Shown: piece after piece, positions 8,868 to 15,854 of the stretch
Layout: every line of letters starts with the position of its first letter
Numbering within the stretch: the first letter of the stretch is position 1
Origin: Lachnospiraceae bacterium
GTDB taxonomy: Bacteria > Bacillota > Clostridia > Lachnospirales > Lachnospiraceae
Assembly: GCA_910576125.1 (NCBI GenBank)
Contig: CAJTHM010000009.1
Coordinates: 124,001-188,000, forward strand
Length of the DNA stretch: 64,000 nucleotides
Direction: 5' to 3'
Translations under genes and position numbers: made by a program
The notes under the pieces: generated by a model
The model's database searches: none
Told to the model about the DNA's origin: nothing
The model's input: only the letters and a program-made list of their open reading frames with translations

Positions 8868-10421
8868 TTACTGCTTTTCGTCTTCTTTCAGAAGACCGTC
8901 CTGCGTCAGCCGGTATACTTTCCGGCAGACTTCCGAAATATATTTCCTGTCGTGGGAGATGCTGAGGATGGCTCCCGGGAATTCTGACAGCATGCCCCGT
9001 ATCACAGGGGCGGACAGAGCGGAGAAGTTCCTGGTGGGCTCGTCCAGAACCAGCACGTTTGCTCCGGACAGGCTCATTTTCAACAGCAGCACTTTCGCTT
9101 TCTGGCCGCCGGACAGCTCGGCGATGGAGTGGTCCATCTCGTCGGCGGTATATTTCAGGGAGCCCAGGAAAGTCCGGATGCGGGTGGTCTCCTCCTTGTC
9201 GCCGGATGCGGCAAGGTATTCCACCGGCGTCATCTCCAGATGCAGCAGGTCTTCGTAATTCTGGGGCATATACGCGGCGCGGATGTCCGTCCGGGCAAGA
9301 AGCTGCTTTGCTATCAGCCGGAGCAGCGTGGTCTTTCCCACGCCGTTTTTGCCGATGATGCCGATTTTTTCAGGGCCGCGGATGTGCAGGGAGATATTTT
9401 CGGCCAGCACATGGGACTGGTCCGGCGTGCGCAGGCAGTCCAGGGAAAAATCGATGACGGTCTTCCCGGCGGGAATCGCCCGGGATTTTTCGCCAAGCTT
9501 GAAGAAGATGGCGGATTCTTCCTCCGGCATCTGGGTCATTTCGGCGTCCTGCCGCTCGAAGCGATGCTCCAGGCTTTTGACCGCTTTCATCTTTTTCTTC
9601 AGGAGCCTGCCCTTTGCGTCGCGGTCCGCTTTGGAGATATTGTTCAGACGGGAGGCCACGCTCTGCTCGATTTTGAGGATTTTCTCATCCCGGATTTCCT
9701 TTTCCCGGCGCTCGGCTGCCGCCTGCCTGGCCTGCCTTTCAAACTTATCGCCGCGCTCGTCTTTGTACCGCAGATAGGGAACATGGGCTACCGTATATCG
9801 GCAGACGCTTTTGCGGCGAAGCTGTTCGATGTGGATGACCATGTTGGCGGTGCGTTCGATCAGCGTCTCGTCGTGGGAGATGAAGAGCACGATGCCCGGC
9901 CATTCCAGAATCAGGGCTTCCAGCCATTCCAGGGTCTCGATGTCCAGGTCATTGGAGGGCTCATCCAGCAAAAGGGCTGTGGGCCGGGACAAAAGCAGGC
10001 GCATCATCTGTGCCTTGACCTTTTCGCCGCCGGACAGGGTGCCCATGAGCTGGTCGCCGTAGAAGAAGTCCTGGGGCAGGTGGAACTTGCCTGCGAGAGC
10101 GCTTAGATCCCGGGGGGACTGCTCGTAGAATGCAGGACAATCCGCAAAGAATTCGTAGAGGGTCTTCTCGCGGTCTTCCCTGGGCAGTTCCTGGGGCAGA
10201 TACGCCATCTGTTCCCGGGCCGTGATTCGCTCGCCCTTAGCTTCGGCATAATTTTCAATCAGTTCCGGGTCATAGAGCCATTTCAGCAGAGTGGACTTGC
10301 CATTGCCCTCCTCGCCGATGATGACGGCTTTGTCTCCGCTATTCAGCGCGCAGGTAAAGTCCTGCAGGATGACGCGGAAATCTTTTTTGTGGGTGATGCT
10401 TAATTTTCTTATCTGTAACAT
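8868..10421 (-). CDS. ABC-F family ATPase, possible ribosome-protection protein
   Basis: 517 aa with two ABC domains and no membrane segments, the ABC-F layout. Domain 1 (about 1-200): Walker A GEEGNGKST, signature LSGGEKVKAQ, Walker B ALLLDEPSNDLD. A charged linker of about 200-290 (RRKSVCRY...KKKMKAVKSLEHRF) is the segment that reaches the ribosome in this family. Domain 2 (about 310-510): GKNGVGKTT, LSGGQKAKVL, LVLDEPTRNFS. AGGAGG sits 6 bases before the ATG. The gene has a ~375-base leader with a tiny ORF and a hairpin, as in antibiotic-inducible ABC-F resistance genes. Resistance is therefore plausible, but housekeeping ABC-F roles cannot be excluded and the drug class is unknown. Confidence 0.85.
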   Translation of the reverse strand: MLQIRKLSITHKKDFRVILQDFTCALNSGDKAVIIGEEGNGKSTLLKWLYDPELIENYAEAKGERITAREQMAYLPQELPREDREKTLYEFFADCPAFYEQSPRDLSALAGKFHLPQDFFYGDQLMGTLSGGEKVKAQMMRLLLSRPTALLLDEPSNDLDIETLEWLEALILEWPGIVLFISHDETLIERTANMVIHIEQLRRKSVCRYTVAHVPYLRYKDERGDKFERQARQAAAERREKEIRDEKILKIEQSVASRLNNISKADRDAKGRLLKKKMKAVKSLEHRFERQDAEMTQMPEEESAIFFKLGEKSRAIPAGKTVIDFSLDCLRTPDQSHVLAENISLHIRGPEKIGIIGKNGVGKTTLLRLIAKQLLARTDIRAAYMPQNYEDLLHLEMTPVEYLAASGDKEETTRIRTFLGSLKYTADEMDHSIAELSGGQKAKVLLLKMSLSGANVLVLDEPTRNFSALSAPVIRGMLSEFPGAILSISHDRKYISEVCRKVYRLTQDGLLKEDEKQ

Positions 10422-10680
10422 ATAAGGCCTCCTGCTTTAAGCCCGCCGGGATGCTTTCAGCGGACTCCTTGCTAAAGCCTGGGCTTTTGCCTGCGGAGCC
10501 GGCCTTAAGTCTGCGCTCGAAGGAAGCCTGTGTCCTGTTGCTGGGGAATATGCCGTAAATGGGAAAAACTGCCCGGCAGGAATCTTTTCCGGGTTTTGGG
10601 GCGCTATAATGAAATCCCTGTGGAATAGCGGCATAGAAAAAGGCTTCAAAAATGAGGCGATAGACTGATTCGGCATACGC

Positions 10681-10707
10681 AAACAAACCTGTACCACAGG
10701 CTTGCTT
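10681..10707 (-). promoter_or_regulatory. Hairpin in the ABC-F leader, candidate attenuator
   Basis: In the leader RNA, AAGCAAGCCUGU and ACAGGUUUGUUU form a 12-bp stem with two G-U pairs and a 3-base loop; the 3' arm is U-rich. It lies 27 bases after the tiny leader ORF and about 260 bases before the ABC-F ATG. It resembles a terminator or anti-antiterminator. Further short hairpins (AAAGCC-CA-GGCTTT, and CCCGG...CCGGG followed by CAGTTTTT) lie between it and the gene. Confidence 0.45.
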
Positions 10708-10733
10708 TAAACTGTCTGCTGCTCCAAATCATG

Positions 10734-10748
10734 TTATCGACTGCTCAT
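10734..10748 (-). CDS. Putative four-residue leader peptide of the ABC-F gene
   Basis: ATG-AGC-AGT-CGA-TAA encodes MSSR. GAAGGTG lies 5 bases upstream, and the ORF sits about 45 bases after the predicted transcription start of the ABC-F gene. Short leader peptides whose translation is stalled by ribosome-targeting drugs are a known control device for resistance genes. Chance is possible with an ORF this short, but the ribosome site and position make it worth recording. A 28-codon ORF begins in the next seven bases without its own ribosome site. Confidence 0.35.
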   Translation of the reverse strand: MSSR

Positions 10749-10792
10749 TCTTTCACCTTCTACCGAATGGTACCTTTCTGTTGACTGGCTTT

Positions 10793-10821
10793 ATTCTAGC
10801 ATAATGGAATCTGGATGGCAA
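10793..10821 (-). promoter_or_regulatory. Promoter of the ABC-F gene
   Basis: On the minus strand TTGCCA, exactly 17 bases, and an extended -10 TGCTAGAAT. It lies about 370 bases before the ABC-F start, leaving a long untranslated leader. Confidence 0.75.
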
Positions 10822-10871
10822 GAAATTTTTTTGATTTCGGCCATTGCTGTGGTATAAAAGTAAGAAAATGC

Positions 10872-10900
10872 TTGCTATTATTCGCCCCATCGAATATAAT
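10872..10900 (+). promoter_or_regulatory. Promoter of the restriction-modification island
   Basis: TTGCTA (10872-10877), a 17-base spacer and a consensus TATAAT (10895-10900) lie 36 bases before the small HTH gene. It diverges from the ABC-F promoter about 50 bases away. Confidence 0.75.
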
Positions 10901-10936
10901 ATGGAATGTACGGAGACGTATTGGTGGAGGTACAAT

Positions 10937-11125
10937 ATGAAATATATGACGGCAAGTCAAGCAGCAGATAAATGGAATATATCGCAAAGACGGGTTCAGA
11001 TTCTGTGTGCCCAAAACAGAATAGAGGGCGTTTTTAAACTTGGTGAAAACTGGGCAATTCCGTTGGATGCGGAAAAACCAAATGATAAAAGAAGGAAGGC
11101 GGATTGCCATTATGAGAAAGCTTAA
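10937..11125 (+). CDS. Small helix-turn-helix protein heading the restriction-modification island
   Basis: 62 aa. TASQAADKWNISQRRVQ is an excisionase/MerR-type helix-turn-helix, and FKLGENWAIP is the wing that usually follows. GGAGG lies 6 bases before the ATG at 10937; the open frame further upstream has no ribosome site. It overlaps the first methyltransferase by 14 bases. Proteins of this kind often precede DNA methyltransferase genes and could act as a controller, but no direct evidence is visible. The K/R-rich C-terminus may be shaped by the overlap with the next gene. Confidence 0.7.
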   Translation: MKYMTASQAADKWNISQRRVQILCAQNRIEGVFKLGENWAIPLDAEKPNDKRRKADCHYEKA

Positions 11126-12206
11126 TGTTGTGGATCTCTTTTGCGGATGCGGGGGATTTTCAAAGGGATTTGAAGAAGCCGGTTTTAAAATCTGTTTTGG
11201 AATTGATATGTGGAAAGATGCTACGATTACATATCAGAAAAATTTTCCGGAAGCAGCAGTTCTGAATGAAGACATAACAAAGGTTTCAGGAAAGGACATT
11301 CTGGAAGGTAGCAGACTAAATGCGAATGAAGTTGACGTCATTATCGGAGGTCCCCCGTGTCAGGGTTTTTCCGTGTCCGGGAAGAGAATGATAGATGATG
11401 AAAGGAACAGGCTTTACAAATCTTATGTACAGATTGTTTCTCAAATAAAACCTAAAGTGTTCGTAATGGAGAATGTGCCAGGGCTTGTGAGACTGTTTAA
11501 AGGTCAGGTTGCAGAACAGGTAAAGGAAGATTTTACAAATATCGGATATCATGTGCAAATGCAGATACTATCGGCGGATGCTTATGGCGTTCCGCAGCAG
11601 AGAAAAAGAGTGTTTTTCGTCGGTATCAGAGATGATTTGGCTGAAAGGGGTATCGAATATTCTTACCCGGAACCTGTGAGAGGGGTGGGAATGGGATTGG
11701 ATGTCTGGACTAGCAAGGATGCCATAAGCGATTTGGATTTTGTGCCTGATGACAGGGTTCTCGGCGAGGATATTGCGTATAAACTGCCTGCAGAAAATGA
11801 TTATCAGAAAACAATGCGGCAGGGCAGTAAGAGTATATTGAACCATTCGGTAACTCTGCATAATACCAGGACGAAAGAGATTATAGCGATGGTTCCGGAT
11901 GGTGGAAATTATAAAGATTTGCCGGAAGAATTGTGGAATACAAGGAAAGTACATATTGCCTGGACGAGGATGGATAGCAGAAAACCATGTTTTACAATAG
12001 ATACAGGACATAACCATCATTTCCATTATAAGGAGAACAGGGTGCCTACGGTAAGAGAATCTGCGAGAATACAGTCGTTTCCGGATACATTTGAATTTGT
12101 GGGCATAAAGACAAGCCAGTTAAAACAGGTAGGGAATGCAGTGCCTCCTTTGTTGGCCAAAGCTATAGCAGAAAGCTTGAAAGATATTTTGAAGGAGGAA
12201 GAATAG
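11112..12206 (+). CDS. DNA (cytosine-5) methyltransferase 1
   Basis: 364 aa. Transfers methyl groups from S-adenosylmethionine to cytosine C5. Motifs in order: I DLFCGCGGFSKGFEEAG, IV GGPPCQGFS with the catalytic cysteine, VI MENVPGL, VIII QQRKRVFFVG, and IX/X with RESARIQSFPD and QVGNAVPP. The variable target-recognition region lies at about 190-310. The start ATG at 11112 gives the canonical N-terminus (MRKLNVVDLF) although its ribosome site is weak, so coupling to the overlapping HTH gene is likely. Base composition is visibly more AT-rich than the flanking genes, suggesting recent transfer. Confidence 0.93.
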   Translation: MRKLNVVDLFCGCGGFSKGFEEAGFKICFGIDMWKDATITYQKNFPEAAVLNEDITKVSGKDILEGSRLNANEVDVIIGGPPCQGFSVSGKRMIDDERNRLYKSYVQIVSQIKPKVFVMENVPGLVRLFKGQVAEQVKEDFTNIGYHVQMQILSADAYGVPQQRKRVFFVGIRDDLAERGIEYSYPEPVRGVGMGLDVWTSKDAISDLDFVPDDRVLGEDIAYKLPAENDYQKTMRQGSKSILNHSVTLHNTRTKEIIAMVPDGGNYKDLPEELWNTRKVHIAWTRMDSRKPCFTIDTGHNHHFHYKENRVPTVRESARIQSFPDTFEFVGIKTSQLKQVGNAVPPLLAKAIAESLKDILKEEE

Positions 12207-12301
12207 TGGCATATAATCCGGCAGAGCAGTATAGTGTGACATAGTTGGCGGCAAAGTACGTGATAAAGCAAGAAAAGAAAATATTGTTTAGAGGTGGTAT
12301 A

Positions 12302-13729
12302 ATGTATGATCATAGAAAACAGTATAGATGTACGATAATCAGGGGAAAATCACAAAAAGAAATGGATGATCTTCTTCCGGCATATGCAAAAGTTATTGAT
12401 GAAATATGCCCATGTACCCATGAAGACTTCGAGCAATTATTTAATAATGCGTTTAGACGGTTTCTGCCGGAGTCTGAGCGCATAAAGAAGACATTGGACA
12501 ATCACAGGACAGAAATTTCCGGAAAACTTTTTGGAATGTATTTTTTTGCAGATGATGGAATGGTATATGAGTCTGAACGAACTCAGAAATATCTTGAGGA
12601 TAACGATCAACCAGCTTTTTTTAAGGATGTGTGCTTTAAAATGCAGTTCCCAAATGGAATGCAGAAAGTTGCCACAACGGTGATTGAGCGCACGAAAAAT
12701 GAAATAAATATAAGACCCAATTCATTCATAATCAAATTATTGCAAATTGCACAAGTTGCAAAAGTTAATATAACAAAGAAAGCATTAGGATATTATGTCC
12801 TGAATTCTTTGGATGTACTGCAGGGAAATGCGAGCCCGTATGAGGTGCTGGAGGTAATAGAAAAGGATCAGAAAGCCGGGGTGGAACGGGATATAAAAAT
12901 GCCGGGGAAAGCATCTTCATACACACATCAGCATATTAATGAGCAGATTAATTACCTGGAGTTGGCAAATCTCATTCGGATTACTGATGATAAAAGAGTG
13001 GTACTAAATCCAAATGAAAAAGAAACCTTAGATTTGTTTGCAGCAGCATATAAAGAAAAGCCTGCTTTTGACGTATATTCATATAATTTAAGAGACGTTG
13101 AAGTAAGAAAGAAGTTTCAGTATGACTGGGATGCATATTATGCGGGCTTATCTGTCTATGCCTCGAAGTTTGCCACATATTCGGATGCTCTTATGTTTGA
13201 AGAAAAAAGTGAGAGTGACGGAATTGATAAAAAACAGTCTGCCAAAACGAGAGTGAATCTTACTGATTTTGGGGATGAAGGAGAGGCGCTCATATATGAG
13301 TATGAAAAAACGAGAGTTGCTGCATATAGCGCCAGACTGGCTAACAAGGTGCTTTCTCTTGGAAAAACAAAAGGGATTGGTTATGATATTCAGTCTGTCA
13401 TAGCGGAACCAGGTGATGAAGCGGAATTTGTGAAATATATAGAAGTTAAATCCACCAAGAGGCTTACATGTCCGGATTTAAACGATACGCTTTGGATCGA
13501 TACTCTGAATGTAACAAGAAACGAGTGGATAGCTGCTCGTCAGCACCGGGGATATTATGCTATATACAGGGTGTTCTTTACCCGGCAGGGTGTTTCGGTT
13601 TTCGTGATTGATAATGTCGCCGATAAAATTGACGATGGAAGGATTCAGGCTATACCGATGACATATCGTTTTGATTTTTCCAGCAATAGCGTAGACAGGC
13701 TGATTTTGATTAGAAAAGAGGCAGATTGA
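12302..13729 (+). CDS. DUF3883-domain protein, putative restriction endonuclease
   Basis: 475 aa. The N-terminal ~330 residues are unrecognised. The C-terminal ~130 carry a DUF3883-type PD-(D/E)XK-like core: EGEALIYEYEKTR, then GIGYDIQS, then YIEVKST, where the D and the E-x-K are the likely metal ligands. A tryptophan (RNEWIAAR) follows, as is common in this fold. AGAGGTGG precedes the ATG at 12302. It sits between two C5 methyltransferases and overlaps the second by one base (TGATG), so it is the natural candidate for the cleaving subunit. The cleavage role is inferred from fold and position; a non-cleaving specificity or defence role is possible. Confidence 0.75.
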   Translation: MYDHRKQYRCTIIRGKSQKEMDDLLPAYAKVIDEICPCTHEDFEQLFNNAFRRFLPESERIKKTLDNHRTEISGKLFGMYFFADDGMVYESERTQKYLEDNDQPAFFKDVCFKMQFPNGMQKVATTVIERTKNEINIRPNSFIIKLLQIAQVAKVNITKKALGYYVLNSLDVLQGNASPYEVLEVIEKDQKAGVERDIKMPGKASSYTHQHINEQINYLELANLIRITDDKRVVLNPNEKETLDLFAAAYKEKPAFDVYSYNLRDVEVRKKFQYDWDAYYAGLSVYASKFATYSDALMFEEKSESDGIDKKQSAKTRVNLTDFGDEGEALIYEYEKTRVAAYSARLANKVLSLGKTKGIGYDIQSVIAEPGDEAEFVKYIEVKSTKRLTCPDLNDTLWIDTLNVTRNEWIAARQHRGYYAIYRVFFTRQGVSVFVIDNVADKIDDGRIQAIPMTYRFDFSSNSVDRLILIRKEAD

Positions 13730-14703
13730 TGTATAAGGTTGTTTCTTTGTTTGCCGGATGCGGCGGATGCGATCAGGGAATTGTAGGGGATTTTATATTT
13801 AACAATAAAAAATATGAAAGACTTCCTTTTGATTTGACATATGCGATGGATATAGACCAGAAAGCGCTGGATACACATATGCTAAATTTTCATGCCAGTA
13901 TAGTCAAGCGTGCGGATGTATGTGAAGTAGAATCTTCGGAAATACCGAACTGTGATGTGATAATCGGAGGATTTCCCTGTCAGTCATTCAGCACTGTAAA
14001 TCCCACAAAGGATCCTTTTGACGCACGGGCAAATCTGTATAAACAAATGGTACGCATTGTGAAAGATAAACAGCCGTTGGTATTTATTGCGGAGAATGTA
14101 AAAGGCTTGAAGACATTGCATAAGGGTGCTATATTTAAAAGGATTTGTGAGGCATTTGAGGAAGCAGGATATACAGTAACACACAGCTTATTGAATGCAG
14201 CCGATTATGGTGTGCCACAGAAGCGAGAAAGAGTCATTTTGGTAGGATTTCGGAATGATTTAAACATAGAGTTTGAATTTCCCGGGGAAACAAATAAAGG
14301 TGCCTGGGTGCCTCTGTCAGTTGCCGTACCTAAGCTTGCCATAGATGAGCAAAAGTATTATTTTTCTGAAAAAGCGGTATTAGGGATGAAAAATGCCAAG
14401 CCAAACATGAAAAGAGGCTTATGGCAAAAACTGGATGAGCCATGTTTGACAGTGACCAGCCATTTGGCAAAAGTCAGCTTAAATTCAAGAGATCCAGTGC
14501 TCTTGGTAGATCCGCACAAAGAGCTTTACAGGCGTTTTACACCAAGGGAAGCCGCCAGGATACAATCCTTTCCCGACAGTTTTGAATTTTCAGGCAGTGA
14601 AACGGATGCTTACCGTCAGATTGGCAATGCAGTTCCTCCGGTAATGTTCTGGCATATTGCCAAAAAGGTTGCCGATTATCTTAGTGATAAATGTGTTGAA
14701 TAA
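13729..14703 (+). CDS. DNA (cytosine-5) methyltransferase 2
   Basis: 324 aa. A second, clearly different C5 methyltransferase: motif I SLFAGCGGCDQGI, IV GGFPCQSFS with the catalytic cysteine (PC), VI AENVKGLK, VIII PQKRERVILVG, IX/X REAARIQSFPD and QIGNAVPP. It starts in the stop codon of the DUF3883 gene (TGATG), with AGAGG upstream. The recognition region (about 200-260) is short. Having two C5 enzymes in one system usually means an asymmetric target, with each enzyme protecting one strand, or two separate targets. Confidence 0.93.
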   Translation: MYKVVSLFAGCGGCDQGIVGDFIFNNKKYERLPFDLTYAMDIDQKALDTHMLNFHASIVKRADVCEVESSEIPNCDVIIGGFPCQSFSTVNPTKDPFDARANLYKQMVRIVKDKQPLVFIAENVKGLKTLHKGAIFKRICEAFEEAGYTVTHSLLNAADYGVPQKRERVILVGFRNDLNIEFEFPGETNKGAWVPLSVAVPKLAIDEQKYYFSEKAVLGMKNAKPNMKRGLWQKLDEPCLTVTSHLAKVSLNSRDPVLLVDPHKELYRRFTPREAARIQSFPDSFEFSGSETDAYRQIGNAVPPVMFWHIAKKVADYLSDKCVE

Positions 14704-14728
14704 CTGTAAGGTGTAGAGGTGGTTTAGG

Positions 14729-15193
14729 ATGGCGGATGTACTTACTCCGGAACAGCGGAGAAAAAACATGCAGAATATCCACTCAAAGGACACAAAAATT
14801 GAATTATGTCTGAGGAAAGCTTTGTGGGAAAAAGGATATCGATACCGAAAGAATTACAGGGAACTCCCTGGAAAACCGGATATAGTAATCACGAAGTATA
14901 AGATTGCAATTTTTTGCGACAGCGAGTTTTTTCACGGGAAGGACTGGGAGGTTTTAAAGCCACGGCTTGAAAAAGGTGATAATGGTAATTTCTGGGTAAG
15001 AAAAATTGCCAGAAATATGGAACATGATGATGAAATAAATAAAGAACTTCTTTTTCTCGGGTGGACAGTGATTCGTTTTTGGGGCAGAGAAATCTTGAAG
15101 AATACGGATGAATGCATTAAAGTGATCGAGGAAGCGATATTTGATATAAAATTTGATTTGATACGCGGTGAAAAGCTTGGAGAGGGATTATAG
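14729..15193 (+). CDS. vsr: Very-short-patch repair endonuclease Vsr
   Basis: 154 aa, normal length. Vsr nicks next to T:G mismatches that arise when 5-methylcytosine deaminates, so it accompanies C5 methyltransferases. Seen: the N-terminal segment RRKNMQNIHSKDTKIE, LPGKPDIV with the catalytic Asp, the CDSEFFHGKDW block, and WVRKIARNMEHD. It is the last gene of the island, 25 bases after methyltransferase 2, and ends about 50 bases before pth. Confidence 0.93.
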   Translation: MADVLTPEQRRKNMQNIHSKDTKIELCLRKALWEKGYRYRKNYRELPGKPDIVITKYKIAIFCDSEFFHGKDWEVLKPRLEKGDNGNFWVRKIARNMEHDDEINKELLFLGWTVIRFWGREILKNTDECIKVIEEAIFDIKFDLIRGEKLGEGL

Positions 15194-15242
15194 AGCAGAG
15201 CCTGGCCGGGTCTAAAGCCCGGGCGGGCAGATTGGAGAGGAA

Positions 15243-15845
15243 ATGATAATCATAGTCGGACTGGGGAATCCCGGCAGAGAATATGAGGGTACGAGACACA
15301 ATGTGGGCTTCCTTGTGCTGGAGAAGCTGGCGGCGAAAGAGAACATCTCCATTTTGGAGAAAAAACATAAGGCCATCATCGGAAAGGGAGTCGTGGCGGG
15401 CGCAAAGTGTATCCTGGCCAAGCCCCAGACCTATATGAACCTGAGCGGGGAGAGCGTCCGGCAGATGCTGGATTACTACAAGGCAGACGAGACCTCGGAG
15501 CTGATAGTCATCTCCGACGACATCAGCCTGGAGCCGGGGCAGATACGCATCCGCAAGAAAGGCAGCGCAGGAGGCCACAACGGCCTGAAGAACATTATTG
15601 CCCATCTGGGTCACGACAGCTTCATCCGGGTGAAGATGGGAGTGGGAGAGAAACCCAGGGGCTGGGACCTGGCAGACTATGTGCTGGGCAGATTCTCGCC
15701 TAAGGACAGGGAGGCTGTGGAAGAGGCGGCGGACCGGGCTGCGGACGCCATCCGCACGATTATCTCGGAGGGCGCGGACGCTGCCATGAACCAGTTCAAC
15801 AGCGTGAAGAAAGCGCCCCTGGAGCCGGAGGCGACAAAGAGTTAG
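15243..15845 (+). CDS. pth: Peptidyl-tRNA hydrolase
   Basis: 200 aa. Releases tRNA from prematurely dropped peptidyl-tRNA. The start MIIIVGLGNPGREYEGTRHN contains the catalytic His; PQTYMNLSGESV, SDDISLEPGQIRIR and GSAGGHNGLKNI are diagnostic. GGAGAGG lies just before the ATG. It lies nine bases from mfd, the usual Firmicutes neighbour. No promoter is visible in the 49 bases after vsr, so transcription may come through the restriction-modification island. Confidence 0.96.
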   Translation: MIIIVGLGNPGREYEGTRHNVGFLVLEKLAAKENISILEKKHKAIIGKGVVAGAKCILAKPQTYMNLSGESVRQMLDYYKADETSELIVISDDISLEPGQIRIRKKGSAGGHNGLKNIIAHLGHDSFIRVKMGVGEKPRGWDLADYVLGRFSPKDREAVEEAADRAADAIRTIISEGADAAMNQFNSVKKAPLEPEATKS

Positions 15846-15854
15846 GAGGACAGG

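Noticed and set aside
10339..10697. Two minus-strand ORFs of 86 and 115 codons in the ABC-F leader
   Set aside because: They overlap the leader hairpins and the ABC-F start, lack ribosome sites and have no recognisable content; the region reads better as an untranslated leader.
11040..11112. Earlier in-frame starts for methyltransferase 1
   Set aside because: The upstream codons overlap the HTH gene in another frame, and methyltransferases of this family begin directly before the DLFCGCGG motif.
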